Counted from the stretch's first letter, positions 34,501-46,900 are shown. The stretch is DNA of 64,000 nucleotides from Austropuccinia psidii (GCA_023105745.1 JALGQZ010000004.1:71165112-71229111); one strand, 5' to 3'. Notes: a model not told the origin generated them from the letters alone. Program-made: numbers and translations.

Positions 34501-34596
34501 TCAACTCAAGAAGATGAATGGCTACTTGAGAAAGATATAACAAATGCTGATAAACTACTAAGAAGGTTCAGACATGAAAGAAAACCTGAAAAATAA
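31567..34596 (+). CDS. Pol, copy E
   Basis: RT, RNase H, integrase and chromodomain motifs are all present. Private replacements are Ala to Ser in RT (32005, G to T) and Pro to Leu next to the integrase zinc-binding domain (near 33364, in CSWWLNW where C and D have CSWWPNW). The Pro lies in a conserved integrase segment, so the second change may matter. No additional stop or frameshift. Confidence 0.92.
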   Translation: MIDLLFKYKNAFATDKEPLGAIIGHEVDIILNVEKPYPPLLRRPAYPASPRAREALEVHIKELMDLGVLRKVGHNEQVEVTTPVIITWHNGKSRMVGDFRALNTYTIPDRYPIPRIHETLTQLSQAKFITAMDALKGFHQNVLTDNSKKLLRIIVHCGIFEYLRMPFGIKNAPSHYQRMMNTIFPEELSEGWLIIYIDDIIVCSETWENHLTRLERVLQKIVQVNMKISLKKCHFAYSELKALGHVVSGLSLGIDKNKVAAVLLKPMPQTKKEMQSFLGFAGYYRQHIKDFAKIAKSLYKLCDQQTVYEMTEERVKAYEELKNSLTNAPFLLMPDWKLPFKLYIDACGEGLGAALHQTQIINDKPVEGPICFISRQIKPTEARYGASQMECLCLVWALEKLHYYLDGTVFDVITDCNAVKSLLNMKTPNRHMLRWQIAIQEYRGNMTIVHKSGNIHKNADGLSRWALANTPDNPAWVPQEEHHIEGICVTDIGTEFFNQVKESYKTDKNCHILSQLLMKDCKDPSLSSKLGEIWKKAYDEGRFHLLDGILYHRTKHTCVMALTDRTLINTILHECHDSVASGHLSEDRTLERVKTCSWWLNWKKDVAEYCQTCDRCQKANRATGKKFGMMIQIQEPKSPWEIVHMDWVTALPPGGDRSYNACLVLVDRYSKTPMFLPCHKDDTAMDTAIMIWNKVISHTGLFQNIISDRDPKFTSALWTNLHNLFGTKLSFSTAYHPQTDGLAERMIQTLEDMIRRFCAYGLEFKDSDGFTHDWCTLIPALELAYKTSIHSSTGKTPAMLEKGWNPRLPYDTLKKDLVDIHPTASSFKIMLDKARHHANRCMQDSFKYAKERWDKSHKPPDFKIGDLVLVSTLNFNNIKGPKKLKDSFAGPFMIKALHGPNAVQLELTGELMNKHPTFPVSLIKPYSSSDKELFPLRNKPPLEIPPLEEGEEKKIVKVLKERRTRNKKEREYLVRYRNSTQEDEWLLEKDITNADKLLRRFRHERKPEK

Positions 34597-34702
34597 AAAA
34601 GTTAAGCATTATTGAGCTTCAAGACTAACAAAGTCTATTGAAGAGGTAGGACAGTGGATGATACCCTAATCACATATATCAGATTGTGGTACAATCTTTT
34701 TT

Positions 34703-34714
34703 GGTGGTAGGGAA
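34703..34714 (+). promoter_or_regulatory. Polypurine tract, copy E
   Basis: GGTGGTAGGGAA directly before LTR 4. Confidence 0.6.
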
Positions 34715-36740
34715 TGTGAGCCTTTGAGATATGACCACATATCCAATAAGGTCACAAAAAAGATTAATAATAATTATACCTTTAATATAATTATATTAAA
34801 ATTAATTAGAATAATTATACACTAAAAATAATTACTCAAATATACAAAAAATACCATAAATTGGTACTAAAATTGGTTTAACTTAAAAACCAATGAATGA
34901 ACATGTGAAATAAATTATACCATTGGATTCCCCATGGAAAAATACACATATACCATTTTTATGGCATATCTGTAAAGTCAATATTTAATGAATTATAAGG
35001 TATAATACCTTATAAAAACCATAAAATCCTATTTATCTCAGAAACCAATGAAACAACATGTGAAATAAATTGTACCAGTGGATTCCCCATAAAAATCCAC
35101 ACATAAAACAATTAATAAGCTAATTCTCAAAATCAATACTTAAGGAATTATCCTGAATATATGCACTTTTTTGGTCAACGCATATATTCAGTGATCATAG
35201 CTAATATCTTCTAAACTATACATGCTAGAATGATGAACCAAAAATAAAGTTACCACGTAATTACTGTAAGAACACAGATATGAACTTTATTTTGCAAATT
35301 ATAAACAAGGTTAAGACTTATGAGGAAATATTGATAAAAATCAACAGAGCTGTTGACCACTTTGTTGTGAAAGTAGTCCAAACTTAAAAAAAAGTACACA
35401 GTTGGATTCTCCTAGTTCATTCGTGAAGAATGATGTAATTTTTATTATTAAATTCAGGGTATAACCCCCTGAAATCAAGGTTTGAAGTTTAAAATATTGA
35501 ATTTCAACAGAAAAGATGAGTTACAAGAAAAATCATCAAAATTAGAGTTTTGATGATGTAATGAAAAGCTCTTGACAGCATAATAAGGTTATGTCAGGCT
35601 ATCAGAATTCACTCTCTGAATTGCTGTAGCGTGAAAACCTTAAAAGTTATTGAGGATCAAAGTTTGAGCTTAAATTGAGCTGTTATGATCACATACTGTA
35701 ACCTTAAATTAAGTTTAACAGTCTTAAGAGTGATAAAATTGGTGAATACTATTAGTTTATGATTAAAACTAATAAAATCCACGAAATTTGGGGTTCTGCC
35801 AAGCCTCTGATGTCATCACACTTAGAGTTATAGTGATAACTCTAAATAATGGTGTAATAATGATGTAATATGGTTTGATCATGATGTAATCACCCTCAAA
35901 CCTTAAAATATTGATCAATTCCAGTGGATATGATCAGTACACGTCTACTAGAAGCCTGTTGGACTCTAGGAGGGAGGTATTTACTATAAATAGAGCTCTT
36001 TTTACTCTGTTTTCCCCTCAGACGCATCAAAAACATTAAATCAATTAAATAAAAGGTAATTTCTTTATTCTTTAAATATAAAACTCTTATATTCTTAAAG
36101 ACCAAAGACCATCTTGTCATTAATCACCATTTTCACGTGATTAAATCAATTCTTTAATTGTTTTTGCTATAAATCTCTCTAAAAAGCTCATTTCCACGTA
36201 AAATCAAGAAATTTAGTAAATTCTCTTTATTTTTATTGTAAATACAATTTGAAAAGGTTGTATTATATTCTTTTGGCGTAAAATAACTCAAAATTATTAT
36301 CTTAAGTGTTAAAAGTAGGTTATTTCATCTTATTATAATAATTTCTCTCTTATTATTACTCATAATAATTCTTATTTAATATAAATAGTATTTATATTAA
36401 TTTATAACTTTAATATTAGTAATATTATTGTTATTAATTGTTTTTTATTTATAAAAAACAATTTTTTACGCCTTTATTATTTGTTGGTAACAATAATAAA
36501 GAGCTTTATAATATATTAATTATTTTATATTAATATATTAGTTATAATATTATATTTTTATATAATATTAATTATATTATTATATTTATTTAATAATATA
36601 ATAATTTTACGCCATAATAATAATATTTCTTTATTATTATTATTATTTTAATCTTATTTATTCATTTTATAAGGACATTCAGAGTACAATAAGTGATAAA
36701 TTAGTAATTTTTACTTATTGTTTCATAGTCAAACCTTACA
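34715..36740 (+). repeat. LTR 4 of the array (2026 bp)
   Basis: The terminal 3' LTR. It shares the outer-type diagnostic bases with LTR 1 and has private changes (near 35507 ATTTCAACAG, near 36133 TTTCACGTG). Its last seven bases, CCTTACA, join directly to a second copy of sequence that also lies at 7907. Confidence 0.96.
35985..35992 (+). promoter_or_regulatory. TATA box of LTR 4
   Basis: TATAAATAGAGCTC, unchanged. It faces outward toward 37 kb and could drive read-out transcription into flanking DNA. Confidence 0.55.
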
Positions 36741-37604
36741 AGTTATAACCTTGTTTGTAACATATCAAATAAAGCTCATATCTGTATTCCTACAGTAATT
36801 ATTTGTTAACTTTATTTTGGTTTAATTCTATATCATGTATATTTCAGGAGATATTAGCTAAAAACCATGAATTTATGCACTGATCATAAAAGTGCATATA
36901 TTCAGCTTAATTGCCTTAAGTATTAAATTTAGAGAAATGAAATAAAATTGTTTTATGTGTAGTTATTACTCATTAGTTATTGAATTTACAGATATTCCAT
37001 AACAATAATACATGTGTGTTTTATCATTAAAAATCTAATTTTGTAATTTGTTTCACATTTTTATTCATCATATTCTAAGTTAAATCAGCATTTATGCCTT
37101 TTTATGGTATTTTTACTTATTTTAAGATAATTATTTAAAAGAATAATTATTGTAAAGTTTTCTTGTGACCTTTTTAAGTATGTGGTCATATCTCAAATTC
37201 TCACAGATTAATTAATTTTCTACACAACTTAATTATTAAATTTCTGGAAGTATCTTTTAGGCCATAAATTCAAATGACTTTCCTGAAACATGGATTCAAT
37301 TATTTGACAGAAATATGCTCCATCACCCTTTCAATAACTGTGAAACTAATAATATGTTTGGCCATCAATTTTTGTGTAAAATATTCAAATGATGTTAAGG
37401 AATGAACCTTAAATCAATCACATTTTAATCATTAGGTACTTATTATGCTTATCCTTTGGTCTTTTACAATATGTAAGAAGTACTAGGCCAACACCATTGC
37501 TTATTCTTTGGTGTTATTTCTGTGGCAGTTTAATTTTTATGTAATATACTTTCAATTTTTCATTTTATTTCTTCTACAATGCCTTTTTATTAATTTTTCT
37601 TTTG
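36741..37604. repeat. Right copy of about 865 bp direct repeat (empty-site version)
   Basis: Matches 7907-8773. The first 650 bp carry one or two differences and the last 200 bp about eight. Similarity runs through TTTTGATAA, the bases that precede LTR 1, and then continues into unique DNA. This copy therefore carries the uninterrupted target site. Confidence 0.88.
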
Positions 37605-38100
37605 ATAATCTATTAGGATGAATCTCAAATAATATTTATATTTTAAATTTTTTGATTATATTTTTTTTATGTTGAAATTTAGTTATTTCCTATTTTTTTT
37701 GATTTTTTGAAATTCTTAACTTTTTACTAGTTTTTTAAGAGTTTTTTTTTTTTTTTGTTATTTTATTTTTATTTAATTTGTTTTTTTACTTTCCCCCCCC
37801 TTTTTTTTTGGTTATTGGTTAATTTCTTAATTTTGAAATCTGGTTAAATTGTTTTTCTATTTTTTTTGAAGGCTTTGTTTATTTTTTTTTTCAATTATTT
37901 TAACAATTAATTAATTTATTTTTTTCCTTCTAATCCAATTCTTTTTTAAATTGTTTTTTTTTGCTTTTTTTTTCATGAAATTTTAATTTATTTTAATTAT
38001 TTTTTTTTTTTATCTTTTTGGAATATTAATTATTTTTTTTGACTTTTTTTTTCTTGATTTTTTTATTTTATTTTATATTTGTTTTTTTTATTTATTTATA
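37605..38100. other. T-rich gene-free segment
   Basis: Long T runs broken by single bases, with a C8 tract near 37794. No reading frame or RNA gene is recognised. It forms the left arm of a strand-composition switch centred on the foldback element. Confidence 0.6.
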
Positions 38101-38227
38101 GGGGTGTCAAAACTCCAGATTTGGGGTTGTGTTTAATTATTTGTTTGTGCTAGTGCTATTTCAAACAAATAACTAAACAGAAATCCAAATTAAGTGCTTT
38201 TCCACTTATTTAGAGTGCTTACACCCC
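38101..38227. mobile_element. Small foldback or MITE-like element
   Basis: Ends GGGGTGT and ACACCCC are inverted. The centre is a near-perfect 18 bp inverted repeat (38130-38147 with 38162-38179, one mismatch) around a 14 nt loop. Ends of this kind occur in non-autonomous hAT-like elements, but I see no 8 bp target duplication, so the class is unproven. Confidence 0.4.
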
Positions 38228-38520
38228 TTTAAAAAAAACAAAGAGAAAAATTATAAAATAAAAATTAAAAAAATTCACAAATACCTCAAAAATTTTTTAA
38301 AAAAAAAATAGACTCAAAAAAGCAAAAAAAAAAAAGAAAAAAAAAAAGAAAAAAAAAAAGAAAAAAAAAAGAAAAAAAAAAGAAAAAAAAAAGAAAAAAA
38401 AAAACCAAAAAAACCAAAAAAACCAAAAAAATAATTCTTAAAAATCAAATTAAATAAAATTTAAGAAAAAAAAAACCAACAAAGAACTTAAAAAAAGAGA
38501 AAAAAAAATGGAGAAAATGA
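38228..38520. repeat. A-rich segment with about 11 bp periodic G-A tract repeat
   Basis: About 38322-38402 is a run of G followed by 9-11 A, then three AACCAAAA-like units to about 38431. Just outside the foldback element its reverse complement partly resembles the T-rich left arm. Confidence 0.65.
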
Positions 38521-40600
38521 TTTTATTGTTTCCTTTAATAAAAATGAAATTCATTTATGTTTTTATTTTTATTTTTACAATTTTCTTAAGCTTAAAATAG
38601 TATTTAATATGAAAAAAATGACAAAAGATGCAATTACATTTTTGGTAGTAAGTATCTTAACCCAAACATGAAGGAGTTCAAATCAAAGTATAAGAATTTT
38701 AAAGCCCCAATGCTTAAGTTTTTTTCAGTTTTAAGTATAGATAATTTTTCAAATGGAAAAAATAAAGTATGAAGTTTAGAAGTTTTCCTTTTCACAATTA
38801 GAAAATAAACAAGAAAACTATAGGAAAATTTAATAATAAATGTAATGCTTCATTTCATGAGTAAAGAAGCTAAGCATGCAAGGGAGTCTAAATGGAAAAA
38901 TACCCTTTATAATTAGTATTTTTTCATTTTTTGGAGATCATCTTATGAAATTGTAAGAATTCACTTTATAGAGAAGAAATAATTTTTTCCTTGGGAATAT
39001 TTTAAATAATTAAAACAAAATTAAAAATATTTGAAGAAAATAATACAAAATTTCTTGATGTGAATTATGAAACAAAATTTAATTTGTTTAAGCTTCTGAA
39101 AACAGTTAATTGAAAATAAACTTGGTATATAAGCAAGGAATAAAAAAATTATGGTATATAAATCAAGAAAAGGATGAAAACCCCTGGGTATCCTCCTTAA
39201 ACAGTATCTAAAGCTACCTAAATGAACAACACACAATCTATGTCATGGATAATCAGATTAGTAGTTACTACTTTTTTATAGATTTTTTTTATATGTTTAG
39301 GTTTTGCATGCAAAACAAATGGATAAACAAGTTGTTTACAATTATGGGCACCTGTGACATGGGTCAGGAATTTTAGGCTTAAGAGAAATTGATTGACATA
39401 TGTCTATGTAAGAAGTTTATAGCCCTACAAAGAATAATTGTCATTCACTAATTGATTGTGTTGGTAAATGGTTTGTATTTAGTGTATTAGTAAACAAACA
39501 AATGTCATGGTAAATCTTCAATATTCCATTTCAATTGATTAAAGTTCTAAATACCCAAATTTGTGGCTGAAAGTATCTGAAAAAATATTTCAAGGTTGAG
39601 ACCAAGGTTAGGACCCAGGTTGGAAGCAGGTTAGACCTGGGTTGGACCTGCTAGCCCTGCCAGTGGGGATAGCTTTTTTTTTTCATGGTGAATAATTTTA
39701 AATTTAATTTCAATGAGTTTGTGATTTTAGCTCAATTTATCAAGAATGAAGATGTGAATCTTATATGATTTATTTTGGATAAAAAAGAAAATATATAAGC
39801 TAGACATTTTATGTGTGAGTTTTTTTATCTTTTTTTGTTTAATAATTTTAGTTTTTAATTCATATCTTAATAATCTCAAAGAAATGTTTAATTTAAAATC
39901 TTTATTACCTTATTTTATTCAAAAATAAATTTTCAAATGAAAATTCTCATAATCAAAATTGAGCTAAAATATAATTTTGATTTTATTTGAATGTATATCT
40001 TCATCCCTTTCTCATTGTGCATAATATCTTAAGCTTACCAGTCAGTCCAAACTGAGTCCAAGCTATATTATAAACCTACTTTCAGGTGCTCCTCTTTTTC
40101 CTATGGTGATTAAATTCAGGGAGAATATGAAATTTTAACACATACTAGTCTCAAGTTTCTATTGAAAGACATTAAATTTAATTGAAAAAATTGAAATTTC
40201 AAATGCTAATTTATAACTCAGAAAGCATATCAGCCCAATCTCTTAGTGTTTTTTTTACTAAGATTATCTTAACTTGACAAAACATGATCATAATACTTTA
40301 ACATAAGAGAATAAGATTTCTCAAATTAAAAAGGTATTTGATTATTCATGAATTTGGCCTTTCAAAATTAAGTTTTTCTTTTTGAAAAACAAAACAAGGA
40401 TGAGAAGCTTAGATGAAATCTTGAGAATAAATTATATGGAGTTTATCAATTTGTTTTTTATTAAATTAATTTTTGACCCAAATTCTAATTAAAAATGATT
40501 AACGGTCAGTCTGCACATTTGGCCTGCCTGTAGATTTAGGTTAGCCCTAAGGCAGCCCAAGTTTTCATCTTGACCTAATCAAAATGACTCATTCAAACTT
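38521..40600. other. Intergenic, no gene seen
   Basis: AT-rich DNA with only short random frames. A GC-richer patch at 39590-39665 repeats AGGTTGGACC-like words and contains a stem ACCCAGGT (39613-39620) with ACCTGGGT (39635-39642). Confidence 0.6.
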
Positions 40601-40911
40601 TTTCGATTTCTTGATCGACTTGAATTTCAATTTTTAGCTTTTCTCCTTTTGAAATTCAAATCGATTCAAATCAAAAATTTGAAAATTTGAAAATTTGAAA
40701 ATTTCAAGATTTCAAGATTTCAAGATTTCTTTCGATCGATTCAAAAAATTCATTGATAATTTCAAAAAATTCCTTCATAATCTTAAAGATTTCACCATCC
40801 GTCTTCAAAAATTAAATTTTACTAAACATTCATCATTTTTAATCAATAATCAAAATCGCCTGGAATTTTTACTCACTCTAGTCAAGTTTCGATCGATTCA
40901 TTAAAATCAAA
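40601..40911 (+). promoter_or_regulatory. Promoter / 5' UTR region of the nucleoporin gene
   Basis: Contains three AAAATTTG-like units then three CAAGATTT units (40680-40728) and two identical copies of TTTCGATCGATTCA (40730-40743 and 40887-40900), the second ending 11 bases before the ATG. No clear TATA box. Confidence 0.45.
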
Positions 40912-43900
40912 ATGTTCGGCGCGTCAAATAACACTTTCGGTGGATTCGGCTCTAATAATCAACAACCCCAACAAGCACCAAATCAAGCAAATCAACAACA
41001 ACCTACTACTAATCTATTCGGAAATCCTCAGCCTTCAACTAGCTTTAATGGTCAAAAAAATATTCTTTGATGATGTTTCATTTTGATACCATCTTATCTT
41101 ACTTTAAAACTCATTCATCTTGAATCTATTTACCATTCCTCAAAATTTAGCTTTCAATCAACAACCAACTAATACACCTTTCTCACAAACTCAATCAACA
41201 GGTTTCGGTACAAGTTGAGATTGATTCATCTTTTTATTTCATTTTCTTGCAAGATATACTAATCATCAATTCCATCCCTCAATCTTAAATTTAAAGACGC
41301 CTTTGGTACATCTCCAAACACAACCGGCTTCGGTACCACTTCAACTCCTACCAATGTATTCGGTCAACCTCAAAATCAATCTACAAACTTATTCGGTCAA
41401 AACTCTCAAACTACTCCTACTTCTGGTTTCGGTGGATTTGGTAGTATGTTGTCTTCTATTCTAATTCATAATTTATCCTTCTTACTCATACTGCCTTCTC
41501 AGCTACTTCATCTCCTAATCCTGCCTCAAACACTTTTGGCGCCTTTGGTTCAACCTCTAATAACTCAAACTCTGGCACCGGCCTCTTTGGTCAAAAACCC
41601 GTCACTACTACCAATCCTTTTGGAACTGCAACTACTAATACCGGCTTTGGATCCACGGTTTTCGGTCAAAATCGTAAATTATTTCAACCACTTTTTATTT
41701 CATTTTAAACATTTGGTTTTCTTATTCATTCATTCATCATCATCATCTCAATCATAATAATTAGAATCTCCTTTTGGTGCTACATCAACTCAACCTATCC
41801 CTAATGGAACCATCAATCCCTCTTATGCACCCGTTACTTTAGCAGAAAACGAATCAACCCCCAGCTCAAAATCTGTATTCAACTCAATCGTAGCAATGGA
41901 TGCCTACAAAAACTTTAGCTTTGAGGAACTTCGATTACAGGATTATTCGCAAGGTAGAAAGTCTGCCATCCCTGTCAATTCAACCAATGCTGCATTTGGC
42001 GTACAACAACCTCAACAGGGAACCTTTGGCTCATTTGGTAATACAAATCAAATGGTCGGATTCGGCCAACAACAACCTCAAACTAATGTCTTTGGAACTA
42101 CACCTTCAACAAACACTTTTGGTGCTCAACAACCTGTCACAAATTCTATCTTTGGTCAACCTACAACAACCAATCCTAGCCCCTTTGGCCAACAACGTAA
42201 TACCTTTTTTTTTCTATTTTCTTTCACTTGCCTTGATGGTTTATCTACTTCATTTTATTAATTAGCCTTTCTTCTCTCACTTAGCCAATACCAACTCAAG
42301 TCCTTTTGGGGCTGGTACCACTCAACCTAACAATGCCTTTGGTAACTCCAATAACCTTTTCAATAACTCTAATACTTCAAGCCCTTTTGGTACACAATCA
42401 GCGAAACCAAGCATTTTCGGCAACCCAACAACCAATACCACCTTTGGAGCTCCAGCAACTTCAGCTGCACCGACCACTAACGTTTTTGGTTCAACACCAG
42501 CTCAACCACAAAATAACCTTTTCGGCGGTACTAACAATCAAAATTCAAGTGGAGGTGGTGGCCTTTTTGGAAGTAACTCTAATAATACCCAAAATTCGGG
42601 CGGTTTATTCGGTAAGTCTTAATGCTGAAATATGTCAAAATTTAATTTGGCTTTATGGTTTTTGATTAATCGCATGATTCCAATTCAGGTTCTAACAATA
42701 ATCAAAATAATGCCCCAAAACCTGGGGGCCTTTTTGGCTCAAATACTAATACCGGTTCATCACTTTTCGGTCAAGCAGCTTCAACTACTAATAACACCAA
42801 TAATACTTTTGGCTTTGGCTCCAATAACCAACAACAACCATCTCAGCCAAGTGGTGGTCTATTTGGTAATAACAGTCAATCAGCTCCATCTGGAGGTCTT
42901 TTTGGTATGAATAACATCCAGCCAACTCAAACCGGTAATGCAGGTGGCCTTTTCGGCACTAGCAATCCTAACAACGCTACCAATAACTCTGGCAATATGG
43001 CTGGTGGCCTTTTTGGTAACAATAATTTAAATCCCGGCGGACTCTTTGGGCAAAAGCCAGTTACATCGACAGGATCATTATTTGGTAATAAGGATGGACT
43101 TGCTCAAAACACCGCTAATAACTTTGGTAATCCCAATAGTGGTGGTTTGTTTGGTTCTTCACAAAACAATTCATCCTTTGGGTTCGGTAACAACAATAAT
43201 AATAACGCTAACCCTAACAGCAATTTATTTGGTTCCCTAAATAATTCACAACCCTTTCAAAATCAAATTGGTCAAAACAGCTTATTTCAAAGTCAACCTA
43301 ATCAACATCCCCTCCTTCAGACTCGAGTCGATCAAGATACCTATGGTAATAATCCATTGTTTGCCAACAACGGTATATCGACCGGCTCTAAGCCAGCCAT
43401 CCCTATCAAGAAGCAATTACCAACAATTGATTTTAAACCTTTACCCCGTCCAAATACTAAAATCACCAAACTTCGTGGTTTTGCTCGCTCAATGAGTCCT
43501 GTTAAGAGTATAGGGTCTACTAGTCCGATGACTAACAGCACAACCTCTAATGCTTCTAATGCCCTCTCTCGCTCGTCAGCCTATTTGAAAGGACCTGAAG
43601 AGTCACTTTTAAGTCCTAAAGCGTTTATAGTCAAACCTAGTCCCAAAAAACTTACTATTGATCCAGCTACCCTCTCAACTTTATTCCGAAACCGAAGTGT
43701 AACCGCTAATGGTTCTTCAACATCGCTTAATGAAACTCCACCTCCCTTATCCAAAGTTTCTCATAATAATAATAATAATATTAACAGGCCACAGTCCGTC
43801 TTTGACCCTGAAGCTGAATCCGCTGCTCAAAGTTTATTCTCAAAAGTTCCACATCGCTCAGATCGCAGCTCAAGTCAAGTCCCCGAATCTGGAAATTTCT

Positions 43901-46900
43901 TAGAGGCTTCTCGATTACCGAAACCTCTTGGTCATGCTTCAAATACTGCTAATTCATTTAGTTCACCTGGTCCGATCTCACAATTTGACAATCAAAACAC
44001 CCCAACTCGGGCTATTATGGAAGATGAAGTCGTAATCAGCACAAAATCTAAAGCACAAGAAGGAGAATATTGGACCATTCCAACAATGGATGAATTATCT
44101 ATGATGGATAAAAATGATTTGAAAGCTATTCCAAACTTCATAGTCGGTAGAGCGGGTTATGGCCAAGTTCAATTTCAAAAAGATGTCGATTTAAGTGGAA
44201 TTGAAAACTTACGCGGTGATTTGTGTGGAGAAATAGTTGTTTTTAAGCAAGCTTTATGTAGTGTTTACCCAGATGATCCAGTCGATAAACCACCAATTGG
44301 GAAGGGCCTCAACGTACCGGCTGTTATCACTTTAGAAAATTGTTGGGCAGTAGACAAAGCCACTCGAGCCCCACTTCAGGATCCTAACCATCCACGTGTT
44401 AAGCTGTTTAGTAAAAGGTTAATGAAAAGCGAAGATACTGAGTTTATTGAGTATGATGCCAAGACTGGCAAATGGACCTTTTCTGTTGAGCATTTCACAA
44501 CTTATGGAATTGATAACAGCGAAGAAGGCAGTGATGAGGATGAAGATGTAACTGAAGACAATCAAGTTGAAAATGAATACTCATCTGATGGATCCGAGCT
44601 TGAAGATTCACAAACTTCTCAGTTATCGATTATTCATACTAGAAGACCAAAAAAAGTGTTTGAAGAAGGGAGCTCTTCGGTTGATGGAGATGATGATGAT
44701 GGGCCGCCCCAAGTAATGTTATTTGAAGATGAAGACAATCCATCAGTAGATGGCCAAGGTGATTTATTTGATTCATCTGGCAGGTCAGATGAAATGCTCG
44801 ACGAAGAAACCTCAGCGTCGGTGACTGGTAGTGATGACGATCATGACTTTTCATCAAAGGAAATCAATAAAAAAAGACCAAGGCCAAGCACAGATCCTGA
44901 GCCAGATGATGATAGTAATAGTGAAGCACATAGGAATTTCGGGCAAGATTGGCAAAATCAAATTGGATTAGAATCTCGCAAAGTTGCTGTGATGCAAGCC
45001 AGTTTATTTGCACGGCCAGACTCACACTTGACAAAAAAACCTACAGCTAGTTTTTTACCTCCAAAAACAGTCACATCTAGTCACTCTGAAATTTCAAGAA
45101 TTTCCAAAGGCCCAGCCATGAAAGAATCTCCAACAGAATCAAGAAAGGTTTGTCATACATTAGTCATTAAGATTTTATTTTTCTCGTTCAACTGGAAAAA
45201 GTTCCAAGCTGATCGCCTAATGGTTTAGATTATTGACGATTTGCATGAAGCAACTTCGCTTTCAAGGGTTTCATTACTAACCCAACCCAAAAAGCAGTTC
45301 TTCACCCCGGTTAAAATTCGACATCCAAAATTTATCCCGCTGTCCAAATCACTAGTTTTTGAGAAAAGTCTAGGTCATGATCTTGGTCGGTCTTTTGCTA
45401 GATCTTTCCGAGTGTCTTGGGTTGGCCAATCCAATCGGTTCATTCAACTTGCTCGTGAGGATACTCAAGACTCATCTAATAGTAATGGCAAAATGTAAGT
45501 TTCGCCAAGACTGAATTTATTGACATTGCCGTATTTTCTCTATACATCTGTTATAGATCTTGAGGCTCACATGAGAGACTTTAACCTCAATTTTTTAGGC
45601 GATTCCCTTTATTTTCCGGCCTTTCAATCAAATCAATTCCTCCCAATGCGTTTGATTTGGTTTGTGTTTGTATTTTTTGAGTTTTTTTTCTGCAGTTTTA
45701 CTAACAATCAAACTTTTTAAAACACTTCTTGGAAACTGAACGCTCAGGTTAAAGAATCTCAATCTGCTGAACGGCTATTACAAGTTCAATTCAAAAACAC
45801 TACAATCATTTGTGGAGAAGGTATACCATTCATCGCGACAAATTCAGCTTTGAGATTTCGAGATTTCCGGTCCAGCTATGAAAAGACCGATCGATCGAAT
45901 GATGCTCTCATTTGGGAGTTGTGTTCAGTTCTGTTTGATGAATTAGATTTACGTCTTCCAGAAGGAGCGACGCCTGATCTTATTGAGCGGATTAGCAATC
46001 TTCGCCGAGAGGACGCGTTCTCGGCATGGCTACAAAAGGTTGTTGTGCCATTTGTTGAACATGATATCAGGTCTACAAATCGACAGCAGGGACGATTCAG
46101 TGGTATCTTCAAGTTACTGAGTGGGAATCAGATAGAACGAGCTTGTGATTTAGCAATTGAAATGGGGAACTATAGATTGGCAACATTAATTGCTCAATGT
46201 GGACGTAGTGACGAAACTTTTAAAGCAGACATACTTCAACAGAATGTGACTTGGCGAGAACTCAGGGTAGATGCATACATTGATCGGGATTTAAGGAAGC
46301 TGTATGAGTTGATTTCTGGGAATGCCACAATCTCCAAAGGCTTCGGGAAAAAAGGCCTTCACGTAGATCATAGCGAGGACATAGTCATAAGCGAAGGCTT
46401 AGACTGGAAACGGGCGCTTGGTCTTCATATTTGGTTTGCAACCTCACAGTCTAATTTTTGGTATGGAATCAAAAGATTTGAAGATTCGTTTAAGGTTGAA
46501 AAATGTGCACCTGCTCCAGTACCTTGGTATTTGGACCAAACTAACGTAAATTCAGAGGAGGTGCTTAATCGATGGAAGTTAAATTCAGACGAATCAATTT
46601 ATGATGCAATGTTTCATATCATCAAGATGTTTGTTGATCCAACTTATGCATTAGAAACCGTTTTGGAACCAAAAGGTTTCGGTCCCTCTCCATTTGACTA
46701 TCGGATGCCATGGCATCTCTACATCATGTTATCGCGAGTGTTAAGGTTAAGGGATTTTGAAGATAGAGGCCTAATTATTAGGGATGAAATGGAATGTGAA
46801 ACAAATGATGGGATTGGGGCTTTGGAGAGTAATAGTATTTGTGCTGATATTGTAACCAACAATTATGCCGATCAATTAATTAAATTAGGCTTATGGAAAT

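Larger units (their letters stand above)
8774..36740 (+). mobile_element. Tandem array of three family 2 chromoviruses sharing four LTRs
   Basis: LTRs start at 8774, 17423, 26069 and 34715 and end at 10802, 19448, 28094 and 36740. The three internal regions (10803-17422, 19449-26068, 28095-34714) are each 6620 bp. Each carries the frame a gene, Gag-protease and Pol. The copies differ by only a scatter of substitutions, with no frameshift seen. The arrangement implies amplification by recombination or insertion of a multimer, rather than three independent insertions. No short target-site duplication flanks the block. Confidence 0.97.

Noticed and set aside
8774..36740. CRISPR or satellite interpretation of the regular repeats
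   Set aside because: The period is a whole LTR retrotransposon with coding domains. The host is a eukaryote with introns.
8769..36745. A 4-6 bp target-site duplication around the array
   Set aside because: The bases before LTR 1 (GATAA) and after LTR 4 (AGTTA) do not match.
39021..39236. 71-codon minus-strand frame in the intergenic region
   Set aside because: Phe/Ile/Lys-rich, with no homology I recognise; consistent with chance in AT-rich DNA.
45520..45720. Apparent in-frame stop (45718-45720) that seems to break the nucleoporin gene
   Set aside because: A 61 nt exon (45599-45659) between introns 45495-45598 and 45660-45747 restores the frame with GT-AG borders, so the stop is intronic.
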